From Paenibacillus sp. PCH8 (GTDB lineage: Bacteria > Bacillota > Bacilli > Paenibacillales > Paenibacillaceae), in contig NZ_PKQK01000001.1 of assembly GCF_002968835.1 (NCBI RefSeq), forward strand, positions 1,612,001-1,676,000: a stretch of 64,000 nt of DNA, written 5' to 3'. Made by a program: the position numbers and the translations under genes. Each line of letters opens with the position of its first letter. The first letter of the stretch is position 1. Shown piece after piece: positions 45,471-54,248 of the stretch. The notes beneath the pieces are model-generated. The model did not search any database. It was not told the origin of the DNA and was given only the letters and a program-made list of their open reading frames with translations.

Positions 45471-46265
45471 ATGCTGGAAATTACGCAAGTGACCAAGCTG
45501 TTCAACCCAGGCACGACGGATGAGAAGACCGCACTGGTTGGTGTGAATCTGACGATGAATCCGGGTGACTTTGTCACCGTGATCGGCAGTAACGGAGCGG
45601 GTAAATCGACACTGATGAACATCATTTCAGGTGTGATGAAGCCGGATATGGGTGATGTGCTGATCAATGATCGTTCGATCAAGAATCTGCCGGAGCATAA
45701 GCGCAGCAGCTGGATTGGTCGAGTATTCCAGGACCCGATGGCCGGAACGGCACCGCATATGTCCATTGAAGAAAATATGGCCATGGCATACAAGCGAGGC
45801 CAAGGGCGTGGACTTGGCTTCGGGGTTACTCGCGCAAGACGCGAGATTTTCAATACCCAACTGGTGAAGCTGGGCATCGGACTGGAAAAACGGCTTAACG
45901 CGAAGGTTGGACTTTTGTCTGGTGGAGAGCGGCAGGCGCTCAGTCTGCTAATGGCGACGTTCACCCAGCCGCAGATTCTGTTGCTGGATGAACATACGGC
46001 TGCCCTTGACCCTTCCCGTGCAGAGCTAATCACGGAACTGACGGAGACGCTTGTTCGTGAGATGAGACTCACGACGCTCATGGTGACACATAATATGGAG
46101 CAGGCGATACGTCTGGGTAACCGTCTGATCATGATGGATAAAGGTCGTATCATCCTCGACGTTAGCGAGGAGCGCAAGCGCACGCTGACGGTACCGGAAT
46201 TACTGGGCGAATTCGAGCGTATTAGCGGTAAGAAGATGGCAGATGATCGCGTTGTGTTGGGCTAA
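45471..46265 (+). CDS. ABC transporter ATPase, TrpZ-like
   Basis: A 264-residue ATPase with Walker A GSNGAGKST, Q-loop RVFQDPMAGTA, signature LLSGGERQALSLLMAT, Walker B ILLLDEHTAALD and switch LMVTHNMEQA. DEHTAALD in place of DEPTAALD is the usual form in this subfamily. ATG at 45471 is ten bases after AAAGGAGG. It completes the TrpXYZ-like importer and is followed by a strong terminator. Confidence 0.88.
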   Translation: MLEITQVTKLFNPGTTDEKTALVGVNLTMNPGDFVTVIGSNGAGKSTLMNIISGVMKPDMGDVLINDRSIKNLPEHKRSSWIGRVFQDPMAGTAPHMSIEENMAMAYKRGQGRGLGFGVTRARREIFNTQLVKLGIGLEKRLNAKVGLLSGGERQALSLLMATFTQPQILLLDEHTAALDPSRAELITELTETLVREMRLTTLMVTHNMEQAIRLGNRLIMMDKGRIILDVSEERKRTLTVPELLGEFERISGKKMADDRVVLG

Positions 46266-46343
46266 GGCAAGGAGATACCTCGTTCATAGAACAGGTGTTA
46301 ACGGTACAACCAATTCCACTACTCCACACCAATCTATATCGAC

Positions 46344-46375
46344 AAAAAACCTTTGCGTTCTCGCAAAGGTTTTTT
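46344..46375. terminator. Bidirectional terminator
   Basis: AAAAAACCTTTGCG and CGCAAAGGTTTTTT form a perfect 14-base stem with a four-base loop. It ends the TrpXYZ-like operon and the convergent surface-protein genes. Confidence 0.9.
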
Positions 46376-46446
46376 GGTGTTATGTTGAACACAATGTTGA
46401 AGCGATATTGAATAAAAGAGGGAGTAGACGGATTGAAAGTAAACAA

Positions 46447-47028
46447 TCATACTTCCCACCAGGCAAAATAGGCAGTGGAGGCCATCAGCCCGCCAACAGT
46501 GAGTGATCCGCTAACAGAAAGGTTAATGGCCTGATTCGGGGGAATCACGTAACGGCCGAATTCATTGGACACAAAGGGTCCAACTTGAAGAGGCATAGCC
46601 ATCACTGAGGTAGCACTCGAAGGCACAGCAACAGAGAATCGTACCGTAGCTACACTGGTATTGCTGCTGGAGAGATTGCTGTTAGCTGGTGTGAGTGTGG
46701 TAGGGGACGTTAAGGTTCCGTTTGCGGTAAGACTCATGGAACCGCTGAAAGTAGACAACAGGTTAAGTGCAACCGTAATCCCGCCGGAGATTCGAGATAC
46801 ATATAACGTTTTTCCGCTCCCCGCTGGATTGGCCAATTGTACGGTAGCAATAACGCTTCCTCCCAGCAATCCCAGTGTTGTAGAGTTGGTTGAACCTGCA
46901 TTGAACAGATTACCTGTATTACCCGCATTGTTCTCCGGCGGAGCAACAATGCCGGGAGAGGTATACGGATTGGTATTGGTTGTGTAGACAGGCTGGCTCA
47001 ATGGGTTGAATACATTATTGTTTGGCAT
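46447..47028 (-). CDS. Unknown protein, paralogue of its neighbour, ending in AWWEV
   Basis: A 193-residue Ser/Thr/Asn-rich protein with no signal peptide, no cysteine and no membrane segment. It starts MPNNNVFNPLSQPVYTTN and ends YFAWWEV. The gene just upstream encodes a protein with the same plan (VFN...PLYT, SGRTL/SGKTLYVSRISGG, PPNQAINLSVSG, FWWEF), so the two are diverged duplicates. Alternating hydrophobic and polar residues suggest a beta sandwich. AAGGTGGTGC lies ahead of the ATG. Together with the repeat protein across the divergent promoter it is probably structural. No known family is recognised. Confidence 0.65.
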   Translation of the reverse strand: MPNNNVFNPLSQPVYTTNTNPYTSPGIVAPPENNAGNTGNLFNAGSTNSTTLGLLGGSVIATVQLANPAGSGKTLYVSRISGGITVALNLLSTFSGSMSLTANGTLTSPTTLTPANSNLSSSNTSVATVRFSVAVPSSATSVMAMPLQVGPFVSNEFGRYVIPPNQAINLSVSGSLTVGGLMASTAYFAWWEV

Positions 47029-47058
47029 GGGTTGCACCACCTTCTACTGTGATCATAC

Positions 47059-47592
47059 TCAGAATTCCCACCAGAACAGGTTAATGGCTCCAATCTGACT
47101 ACCTGTGCCGACGCTAATGGATAATGTTTGTCCCGGTGGAACAATAATGGAGCCGTTCAAATCCAAGGCGTACATACCTGCTGTCAACGGAATGCTGGTC
47201 AGACTCGTGAAGGTACCCCCAAGAGTACCTGTGTTCTGCCTGGTAGTCACTATACTGGTGTTGGTATTTCCAAGTAACGTATTGACGGGCACAGGTGTGC
47301 TGCCCAATGTTACCGTTCCTCCAGAATAGATGACAAGCGTAGCTGCGGCTGTTGTACCACCTGTGAGACTGGATATGCGTAACGTTCTGCCGCTGCCCAC
47401 TGCATTCAAGATTTGTAGAAGAAGATTCTGGCTGGAAGGGATGGAGACATTGTTGGTTGTCAAAGCGAAAAAACTTCCGGCAGCCGCTGCACCGCTTGCT
47501 GGTGATGCTTCAATTCCCGGAGCCGAGAAGGTATTGGTCAGTTGAGTATACAGGGGACCATTGGATTGGTTGAATACATTATAGTTGGTCAT
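47059..47592 (-). CDS. Unknown protein, first of the WWE pair, ending in FWWEF
   Basis: A 177-residue protein beginning MTNYNVFNQSNGPLYTQL and ending INLFWWEF. It has no signal peptide, cysteine or membrane helix. Shared blocks with the downstream paralogue are the VFN start, GSGRTLRISSLTGG, a central TxLGNTNTSIVTTR, the PPGQTLSISVG turn and the WWE end. TGGGAGGTG six bases ahead of the ATG indicates strong translation. The stop is 30 bases before the paralogue. The divergent repeat-protein gene suggests a common structure, perhaps a spore or cell surface layer. Confidence 0.65.
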   Translation of the reverse strand: MTNYNVFNQSNGPLYTQLTNTFSAPGIEASPASGAAAAGSFFALTTNNVSIPSSQNLLLQILNAVGSGRTLRISSLTGGTTAAATLVIYSGGTVTLGSTPVPVNTLLGNTNTSIVTTRQNTGTLGGTFTSLTSIPLTAGMYALDLNGSIIVPPGQTLSISVGTGSQIGAINLFWWEF

Positions 47593-47662
47593 CTCATCCA
47601 CCTCCCATAAATCAGTTTGACCTGTGCTCAACCCCGGTTGATTCTCGTGTTATTGTACTTGC

Positions 47663-47760
47663 AGTGTATGTAAAAAGAAGAAGGAGGGATTGGGGGCTAA
47701 GCCGTTAATCCGGAAATAAAGGCGGTTGCCGTGCCCGTAATTCCAATCCGGGCATACGAT
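47663..47760. promoter_or_regulatory. Divergent promoter region with CATAC-type -10 candidates
   Basis: On the minus strand CATACACT (47663-47670) matches the mother-cell sigma-E -10 consensus CATACANT fully; on the plus strand CATACGAT (47753-47760) matches seven of eight. Both are in plausible places for the divergent genes, 70 and 32 bases from their starts. No good -35 match is seen, so sporulation control is only a suggestion. Confidence 0.3.
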
Positions 47761-47791
47761 GCGTAAGCACATTTTTTAAGGGGAAATCGAG

Positions 47792-48289
47792 ATGAGCCGA
47801 ACAGCGAAGCGAAGCAAGAAGAGAACGAAGCAACCAACTAAATATGTCAGCCGTCGCCGCTCCCGTCGTTCCTGCCGCGCTACATTGCTGAAACCCCCTT
47901 GTTCCCGGATTACTCGTCCCCGGTTCAAACAGGGTGCTTCCTCATGCACGAAACTCCCTGGTGCTATTCACCGTTTTACAGAGCATACGTATGTCGGAGC
48001 CGAGACCAGCAGCAGTATACATTCACTCCCGGCCCAAGATACCTCATCACTCAGCATGTACACCTATGGCATTGTGAATCGGGGGAAACATCCGGCTCTT
48101 GTACAGATCCAGATCAGCCCCAATGCCGTGGATTATGCTGTGGACAGCCAGGAGGTGGTCGCGGGAGGCCAGACCAAAGCGCTGGTACCATTGCGATTTC
48201 TGCATTATACCCGGCTTGCAATTCGATCCGTTGAACCGGATCAACCGACCCGGCTCGATGTTTACTTTCAGGCGCAGCGTATGCCGTAA
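47792..48289 (+). CDS. Basic-tailed protein with surface-type beta domain (DUF6385-like)
   Basis: A 165-residue protein in two parts. Residues 1-47 are extremely basic (KRSKKRTK, SRRRSRRSCR) with cysteines at 28, 37 and 52. Residues 65-162 form a domain shared with the C-terminus of the repeat protein downstream: Y-x3-VNRG, VQIQISP, LVPLRFLHYTRLAIRS and DVYFQ align with YNRG, VEISANG, LVPQRFLKYTRLSYRS and DVFFNGQ there. From memory this resembles DUF6385. There is no signal peptide, which is compatible with a spore-coat protein made in the mother cell. The 46-base gap to the repeat-protein gene suggests cotranscription. Confidence 0.65.
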   Translation: MSRTAKRSKKRTKQPTKYVSRRRSRRSCRATLLKPPCSRITRPRFKQGASSCTKLPGAIHRFTEHTYVGAETSSSIHSLPAQDTSSLSMYTYGIVNRGKHPALVQIQISPNAVDYAVDSQEVVAGGQTKALVPLRFLHYTRLAIRSVEPDQPTRLDVYFQAQRMP

Positions 48290-48334
48290 GGTAGAATGAT
48301 CACTCAGATATGACCAGGGAGGAGGACGAGACAC

Positions 48335-49804
48335 ATGCCTAACTTTACTACGTTTAATACGAATCCGGATAATCTGAGAACGTTGATTTTTGGCCAAGAT
48401 AATACAGGCACAGCCCAGCCCGTCAGAACCGATCCGAGCGGGCACGTGGTTGGCATTATTTTGGACGGAACCATCAGCAACATCTCGGGTCTGACCACCG
48501 TTACGATTAATGCCGGTACCATTACAAACATTCTGAACGGAACAATCACGAGTGTACTTGGAGCGACTATTACAGCCGGTACGATAACCAGTGTGCTGGG
48601 AGCCACCGTGACCGCAGGAACACTGACCAATTTGCTGAATGGTACGATTACAAGTGTACTTGGAGCGACCATCACGGCAGGAACGATCACAAGCGTGCTC
48701 GGAGCAACGGTGACCGCAGGAACACTGACGAACTTGCTGAATGGTACAATTACGAGTGTACTTGGAGCGACCATCACGGCAGGAACGATCACAAGCGTGC
48801 TCGGTGCAACGGTGACCGCCGGAACACTGACGAATTTGTTGAATGGTACAATTACAAGTGTACTCGGAGCAACGATTACGGCGGGAACCATCACCAGTGT
48901 GTTGGGAGCAACCGTGACCGCCGGAACACTGACCAATTTGCTGAATGGTACGATTACAAGTGTACTCGGAGCAACGATCACTGCGGGGACTTTGACGAAC
49001 TTGTTGAATGGTACGATCACGAGTGTACTTGGAGCGACCATCACGGCAGGAACGATCACAAGTGTGCTCGGTGCAACGGTGACCGCTGGAACGCTGACGA
49101 ACTTGCTGAATGGTACGATCACGAGTGTACTTGGAGCGACTATCACCGCAGGAACGATCACGAGTGTACTCGGGGCAACGATCACAGCAGGTACATTAAC
49201 GAACCTGTTAAACGGAACGATCACCAGCGTACTCGGAGCAACGATCACTGCAGGGACACTGACGAATCTGTTGAACGGAACCATTACAAGTGTGCTCGGT
49301 GCAACCGTAACAGCGGGAACGCTGACCAATTTGCTGAATGGTACGATTACGAGTGTACTCGGAGCAACGATCACCGCAGGAACACTGACGAACTTGTTAA
49401 ACGGAACGATCACCAGCGTGCTCGGCGCCACAATTACAGCCGGAACGCTCAGTAGCGTGACGTCCATATCCCAGAAGAGTTTCCAGGAATCCCAGCTCAT
49501 CAGCACCCCGACTGGAAACACTTTTACACCGCTTCCAGCCGTGACAACCAGTGTGTTTGGCACGTATTCTTTCTTTGTATACAACAGGGGTCCGGGTGTA
49601 AACCGGGTGGACGCTAGCGTCGAGATCAGTGCCAATGGTACGAACTGGTATACCGATGTAACCACAGTAACCGGCATTTTGTCCGGGTCGGTGGATGTAT
49701 TGGTGCCGCAGCGTTTTCTCAAATATACACGTCTTTCCTACCGCTCCAGCCTTATCGGCGCACCAAGCACCGTCGATGTGTTCTTCAATGGACAAGGCAC
49801 ATAA
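48335..49804 (+). CDS. Long Thr-rich repeat protein with C-terminal DUF6385-like head
   Basis: A 489-residue protein in three parts: an N-terminal 60 residues (MPNFTTFNTNPDNLRTLIFG), a 309-residue stalk (61-369) built from two modules, and a 120-residue head. The stalk has 11 copies of GTLTNLLN (the first is GTITNILN) and 17 copies of GTITSVLGAT-I/V-TA. The head shares LVP-x-RFL-x-YTRL-x2-RS with the protein at 47792. There is no signal peptide, LPXTG or cysteine. GGAGGAGGAC precedes the ATG. The plan of anchor, repeats and beta head resembles BclA-like spore fibres, with this Thr-rich stalk in place of collagen. The adjoining glycosyltransferases suggest the threonines are glycosylated. Function inferred. 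Confidence 0.75.
   Translation: MPNFTTFNTNPDNLRTLIFGQDNTGTAQPVRTDPSGHVVGIILDGTISNISGLTTVTINAGTITNILNGTITSVLGATITAGTITSVLGATVTAGTLTNLLNGTITSVLGATITAGTITSVLGATVTAGTLTNLLNGTITSVLGATITAGTITSVLGATVTAGTLTNLLNGTITSVLGATITAGTITSVLGATVTAGTLTNLLNGTITSVLGATITAGTLTNLLNGTITSVLGATITAGTITSVLGATVTAGTLTNLLNGTITSVLGATITAGTITSVLGATITAGTLTNLLNGTITSVLGATITAGTLTNLLNGTITSVLGATVTAGTLTNLLNGTITSVLGATITAGTLTNLLNGTITSVLGATITAGTLSSVTSISQKSFQESQLISTPTGNTFTPLPAVTTSVFGTYSFFVYNRGPGVNRVDASVEISANGTNWYTDVTTVTGILSGSVDVLVPQRFLKYTRLSYRSSLIGAPSTVDVFFNGQGT
48515..49441 (+). repeat. Tandem coding repeat of the stalk
   Basis: Units of 24 and 39 bp (8 and 13 codons) alternate in the order AB B in some blocks and AB in others, eleven blocks in all. 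Nucleotide identity between units is lower than amino acid identity because of many synonymous changes, so the array is old or under selection for protein sequence, not a recent slippage product. Confidence 0.9.
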
Positions 49805-49824
49805 CCCGTTTTTTTGTCATATAG

Positions 49825-49864
49825 GTACATGGGGTTCACTTTGGTGGACTTCATGTACTTTTTT
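49825..49864 (+). terminator. Terminator after the repeat-protein gene
   Basis: GTACATG pairs with CATGTAC and an inner GGTTCAC with GTGGACT (one wobble), followed by six Ts. It separates the structural genes from the glycosyltransferase genes, though readthrough is possible. Confidence 0.75.
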
Positions 49865-49883
49865 GTATTGGAGGTGGTTACGT

Positions 49884-52192
49884 TTGCAGAACCGATTGTT
49901 GGGAATCCATATGATTGTGCAAAATGAAGAACAGTACCTGCCCCGCTGTCTCGACAGCTTGAAGCATGCTGGCACAGAGTGGTTTATCACAGATACAGGC
50001 TCATCCGATCGCACAGCCGAGATCGCCAGAACCTACGGAGCAACGGTGCTCCACGCCCGTTGGGAAGAGGATTTTGCACAAGCGCGGAATATCAGTCTTC
50101 CACTGGCAAATACGGATTGGATTCTGGTTCTGGATGCTGATGAATATGTCACACAAGGGCTGGAAGAACTGCTGAATGATCTGCCCAAAGTCCATAAAAG
50201 CATTTCAAGCATGCGCATTACGATAGAGAACCTAGTGGGTGAAGCGGCAGAAGAGAAGGTGATTTCTCATCCGGTGAGGTTGTTTCGTGCTCATCAGGGA
50301 TATCGGTACACAGGGCGTATTCATGAGCAGTTGGTTCGTAGTTCCCCAAGAAAGGCTAACCGAGATGCTGATACGGATACGGACATAATCATAATGGAGC
50401 CTCATTCCTGTGAGGAAGACCTACATGCTGAGACCGAACCGCTTGCTCCACTATGCTTGGTGCATGATGGATATCTGGCTTCCACGATTGCGGAGGGGAA
50501 CAAGCCAAGACGTAATCTGAAGATGATCGAGCGTGAACTCGCAGATGATCCAGCACAGCCTTTTCACCTATACAATCTGGGCGTGACGTATTGCCAGTTG
50601 GGTCAGCTTGAACCGGCAATGGATGCCTTCCATGAATCGTTACGACGAACTGATGTGCTGGCACCATATCGTCCCACACTGGTTAGGGATTATGCAAAAG
50701 TCCTTGTGGGAGCAGAACAATATAATGCGGCATATGTGCTTCTGGCTGTGGAACGACAGCGTTACCCGTCTTATGCGGATCTGCATCTGTTGTATGGGGT
50801 GACTTTGGAGCAACAAGGTCTGGAGGAACGTGCGTACCAAGCTTATGCGCGAGCGAGCGACTGCCAGAAGGAGTTGGGTAACACCGGACATACGGAGTAC
50901 AGCACGTCAACGCCAGGGGCTCCATATGTAACGGAAGCCGGTTCTGATGGTTACAGAGCCTACACGCCTATGGCAAGACTTGCGCAGAAACGGGGATTCT
51001 TTCAAGAGGCAGTACATCTATATGGGCTGGCTTTGGACAGCTTGTTCACCTATGGTCCAGCATGGACCGGGCTGGCAGATGTGCTGCAACAATCGGGGGA
51101 AACGGATAAGAAGATTGCCCAAATATTACTTTCTCGCGCGAGAGGGATCGAGGGATTAGATCTTAGCGAATGCAGTGGTCACAGCGGTCACGGTAATGGC
51201 AGGCATGGCAGTGATCGCAGCGATTATAGCACAGCGGATGATCCAAATGTTATGACAACTGATGAGCATCTCACGCATATGGTCTATGTTCTTGCAGGCT
51301 GCGGAGCATATGAGCAGGCATTGAATCTACTGGATACAGATGCAAGGCGCGCTCGTATCCATGCAGCGGATCGAATGTATTGGATGTTGTGTGCGGGCAA
51401 GGTTTCAGATGCGCTGCAACTCGCTGAAAATGATTGGGCTGATGTGTGTGTTGAGCAGCATACCAACTTACCGTTGGAGCACAGAATCAATTGGGGACTC
51501 GCTTGTTGGGGGAACGAATTGCGGTTATCGGATTCTTTTCTAGTAGCTATGCCTCCCCAGGAAAAGGACGTATGGAAGGTCATGGATCGTCTGCTGAATA
51601 AGTTATCCAATCAGCTGGGCCCCAGGGAGCCTGCGTCAGAAGAACAGCAACTTCTGCAATGGAGTCCGCAGGCACAGATGGTGACGGAAAAGATAGTGGA
51701 GCAGGCCGTAAAGACAGGGCAACTCACGCTTGCTGAGCAATTGCATGAGCTGCGGGCAATGATAATGCGTGACCATCGGGGAGCGCCACGACGGTTCGGC
51801 GTGAGTTTGCAAGTCTGCTGTATCGTCACGGGTACACCATGGCAGCCGCCAATATCCTGATTCAATGTATGACCGAGCAAGAACTTGATGCGGAAGGGTT
51901 ATTTTGGCTGGGTGAAACGTTGTATGTCAAAGGCTACTACAATCAGGCATTAGCTCTGTTCGAGCAGGCTCTGGAGCGAGATCCTGAATTCAGGGAGGCC
52001 AGCGCTGGAGCGGCTGTCTGTTATTTAAGAATAGCTATAGAGATGATTCGGCAGGAGCTGGTTCGTTCTCCGTCTGCCGGGGCACTTGCAGCGCAGCAGG
52101 CTGCACTGGAACAGAGGCTGCGATCAGCTGAGGGCATCCCTTGGAGGACCGTTTTTCATGCCAAAGAAAGGAGGAATCAACTTGCTGACTGA
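49884..52192 (+). pseudogene. TPR-linked GT2 glycosyltransferase, apparent frameshift
   Basis: A SunS-like GT2 enzyme. From the TTG at 49884 (GGAGG nine bases ahead) the frame gives GIHMIVQNEEQYLPRCLDS, TDTGSSDRTAEIA and the DXD motif in VLDADEY (84-86), then a GRIHEQL motif and TPR-like repeats. It stops at 51860 after an unlikely tail. The next frame continues the TPR region as RREFASLLYRHGYTMAAANI to 52192. One G missing from the GGGG at 51778-51781 explains both. The intact protein would have about 769 residues. It holds a Gly/His/Ser-rich insert near residue 430-450. It is followed by two paralogues. Confidence 0.78.
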
Positions 52193-54164
52193 GCGCATCT
52201 CCTTATGCATGATTGTGAAGGATGAGGAAGAATTGTTACCTCAATGTCTTGCCAGTGTCCAGGGAGCGGTGGACGAAATCATTGTAGTGGACACCGGTTC
52301 CTCGGACCGCAGCGCGGCAATTGCGCGACAGCACGGCGCTGTGGTGGTTCCCTTGGAGTGGTGCGATGATTTTGCCGCAGCACGTAATGCTGGCCTGGAG
52401 CAGGCTTCCGGCGACTGGATTCTATTTCTTGATGCGGATGAGGCGCTCGATGCGGCTGCGCGGGAGCAGATCAGGAGCTGGACGAGGGTCAGCGGATGTG
52501 ACGGATTGTTTTTAAACATTCATAACTATACAGGTTCGGGTCAGCAAGGGGTCACCGTTAATCCGGTCTTACGTCTCTTTCGCAATGCCCCGGAGCATCG
52601 GTTCGAAGGTCGGATTCATGAGCAGATTGCGGCGGCAATCTGTCATAGGAACCCACAGGCGGCTTTTCATGTGACAGATATGATCATCCATCATTACGGG
52701 TATCAGACGGCGATCGTGGAGCGCAAAGACAAGGTGAACCGCAATGTACGCCTGTTACAACAGGCCGTGGAGGAAGAACCGGATCAGCCGTTCCATCACT
52801 ATAATCTGGGTGTCGAGTATCTGCGTGTGGGGGAAGCGGAGCGGGCGTTGGAGACGTTTGGCGTGGCTCGAAAAGCAATTGATCCTGCGGTAACCAGTTA
52901 TGCGCATCTGCTGTTCAAATATGAAGTTCGTTGTCTCCAGCATCTGAATCGCTGGCAGGAAGCATTGGATCGAATCGATGCTGCGCTTGAACTGTTTCCA
53001 GAGTACACGGATCTGATGCACCATCGCGGGGTATGTGCAGACGCATTGGGGGATGTGGATCGGGCAGAATTGTCGCTGCGTGAAGCTGTCCGCATGGGGC
53101 CGCCTCCACCCATATACCATACGGAAGAAGGCATCGGCACCTATCAGACGTGGTATACGCTAGGGCGATTGCTGGAAGGAAGGGCCGATCTGGAGGGTGC
53201 GGTGGATGCTTACGTGGAAGCGGTGCGTGCCAAATCCAGTCTGTTACCGCCGCTCTATCGGATATTCCGGATGATGCGGGTCTCCGGTCAGGAACATCAG
53301 ATTCCGGTACTGGTGACGGAGCGTTTTGCACTGGGTTCGGAAGAGGCCACACATAAAGTATTGGGGATTCTGGAACAAAGTCGTTGTTACGAAGCGGCGC
53401 TGCAATTGTTGCCTGATGTATCGTCACATCCTTCTGGCGAAATGCGGGAGCGGTTATCTGTGGCCGAAGCCATGCTCCAGATTCAGCGAGGGAACTGGAA
53501 ACAAGCACGTCTGAAACTGGAACCGGTGCAGCGAAAAAAGGGACTGCTTGTGATCTCATCTGCCCGATGGCTTGAGCGATTGAACTGGATTGAGGGAAAG
53601 GAAGTCGGTAGTGACGATCCTTTGGCTTCGTGGTTGAAGCGTAGTTCACAAGTTGGGACAGCGTTGGAAGAGAAGTCCGTGAGGAAGACAGGGCAAAAGG
53701 TTGGTCTGAGAGCGACCAAGAAGAAGGACAGGGATTCCGGCATGACCGAAACGTTTAGTGGAGCAGCATACGATGGCTGGCAGGCGTTTGGACAGATGAT
53801 GGAGGGATGTGTGCAGTCAGGACAATGGAAAGAACTGCATAGCCTGATACAGATCGGTCAGCGGCAATTGCACGGAGAAGAATTAGGGGCGGGAGATACT
53901 GTAAGGATGGAAGAGATAGAGAACGGGATAGGCAAAGAAAAAGGAAAAGAGATAGAGAAAGAAAAACAGATGGCAGTTGAGCCATTCCCTGGAGCTTCTG
54001 ATACCTTGGCAGGAACCAGCTGGATGGTGAAGGGACTGGTAAGTGCAGCGGATCGACATCTGGAGACGTTCGCTCAATGTACAGATGGGCAGCGACATCA
54101 TTGTTGGCCTGTCGTTCAGCATATTCGACTGGAATTGCCGGGAGTAGACGGGTTTGAGAGCTGA
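52182..54164 (+). CDS. TPR-linked GT2 glycosyltransferase
   Basis: A 660-residue cytoplasmic protein. The GT2 domain (1-240) has ISLCMIVKDEEELLPQCLAS, VVDTGSSDRSAAIA, DXD in LFLDADEAL (84-86) and GRIHEQI. The rest is TPR-like helices (HYNLGVEYLRVGEAERALE and similar). A charged low-complexity insert (repeated E/K, GIGKEKGKEIEKEK) lies near residue 580. The TTG start is set by a perfect AAAGGAGG. It begins inside the end of the previous gene. Such GT2-TPR proteins commonly glycosylate proteins, and the Thr-rich repeat protein nearby is the likely target. Confidence 0.85.
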   Translation: MLTERISLCMIVKDEEELLPQCLASVQGAVDEIIVVDTGSSDRSAAIARQHGAVVVPLEWCDDFAAARNAGLEQASGDWILFLDADEALDAAAREQIRSWTRVSGCDGLFLNIHNYTGSGQQGVTVNPVLRLFRNAPEHRFEGRIHEQIAAAICHRNPQAAFHVTDMIIHHYGYQTAIVERKDKVNRNVRLLQQAVEEEPDQPFHHYNLGVEYLRVGEAERALETFGVARKAIDPAVTSYAHLLFKYEVRCLQHLNRWQEALDRIDAALELFPEYTDLMHHRGVCADALGDVDRAELSLREAVRMGPPPPIYHTEEGIGTYQTWYTLGRLLEGRADLEGAVDAYVEAVRAKSSLLPPLYRIFRMMRVSGQEHQIPVLVTERFALGSEEATHKVLGILEQSRCYEAALQLLPDVSSHPSGEMRERLSVAEAMLQIQRGNWKQARLKLEPVQRKKGLLVISSARWLERLNWIEGKEVGSDDPLASWLKRSSQVGTALEEKSVRKTGQKVGLRATKKKDRDSGMTETFSGAAYDGWQAFGQMMEGCVQSGQWKELHSLIQIGQRQLHGEELGAGDTVRMEEIENGIGKEKGKEIEKEKQMAVEPFPGASDTLAGTSWMVKGLVSAADRHLETFAQCTDGQRHHCWPVVQHIRLELPGVDGFES

Positions 54165-54248
54165 GCGGGATCAAGTCGGTGAAGAAGCGCTAACGCAGAT
54201 GGGTATGGGTTGGGGACCGAACTCCGTTGGTGAAGGGCGGGGATAAAT

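Noticed and set aside
48515..49441. Possible CRISPR array because of regular repeats
   Set aside because: Units are coding, directly adjoining, and differ by synonymous changes; there are no unique spacers and no cas genes.
48304..49722. Long open frame on the minus strand through the repeat gene (472 residues of VPAVIVAPSTLV-type repeats)
   Set aside because: It is the antisense shadow of the tandem repeat; periodic coding DNA with few A/T-rich codons leaves the opposite frame open. It has no ribosome site and the plus strand has one with a recognisable head domain.
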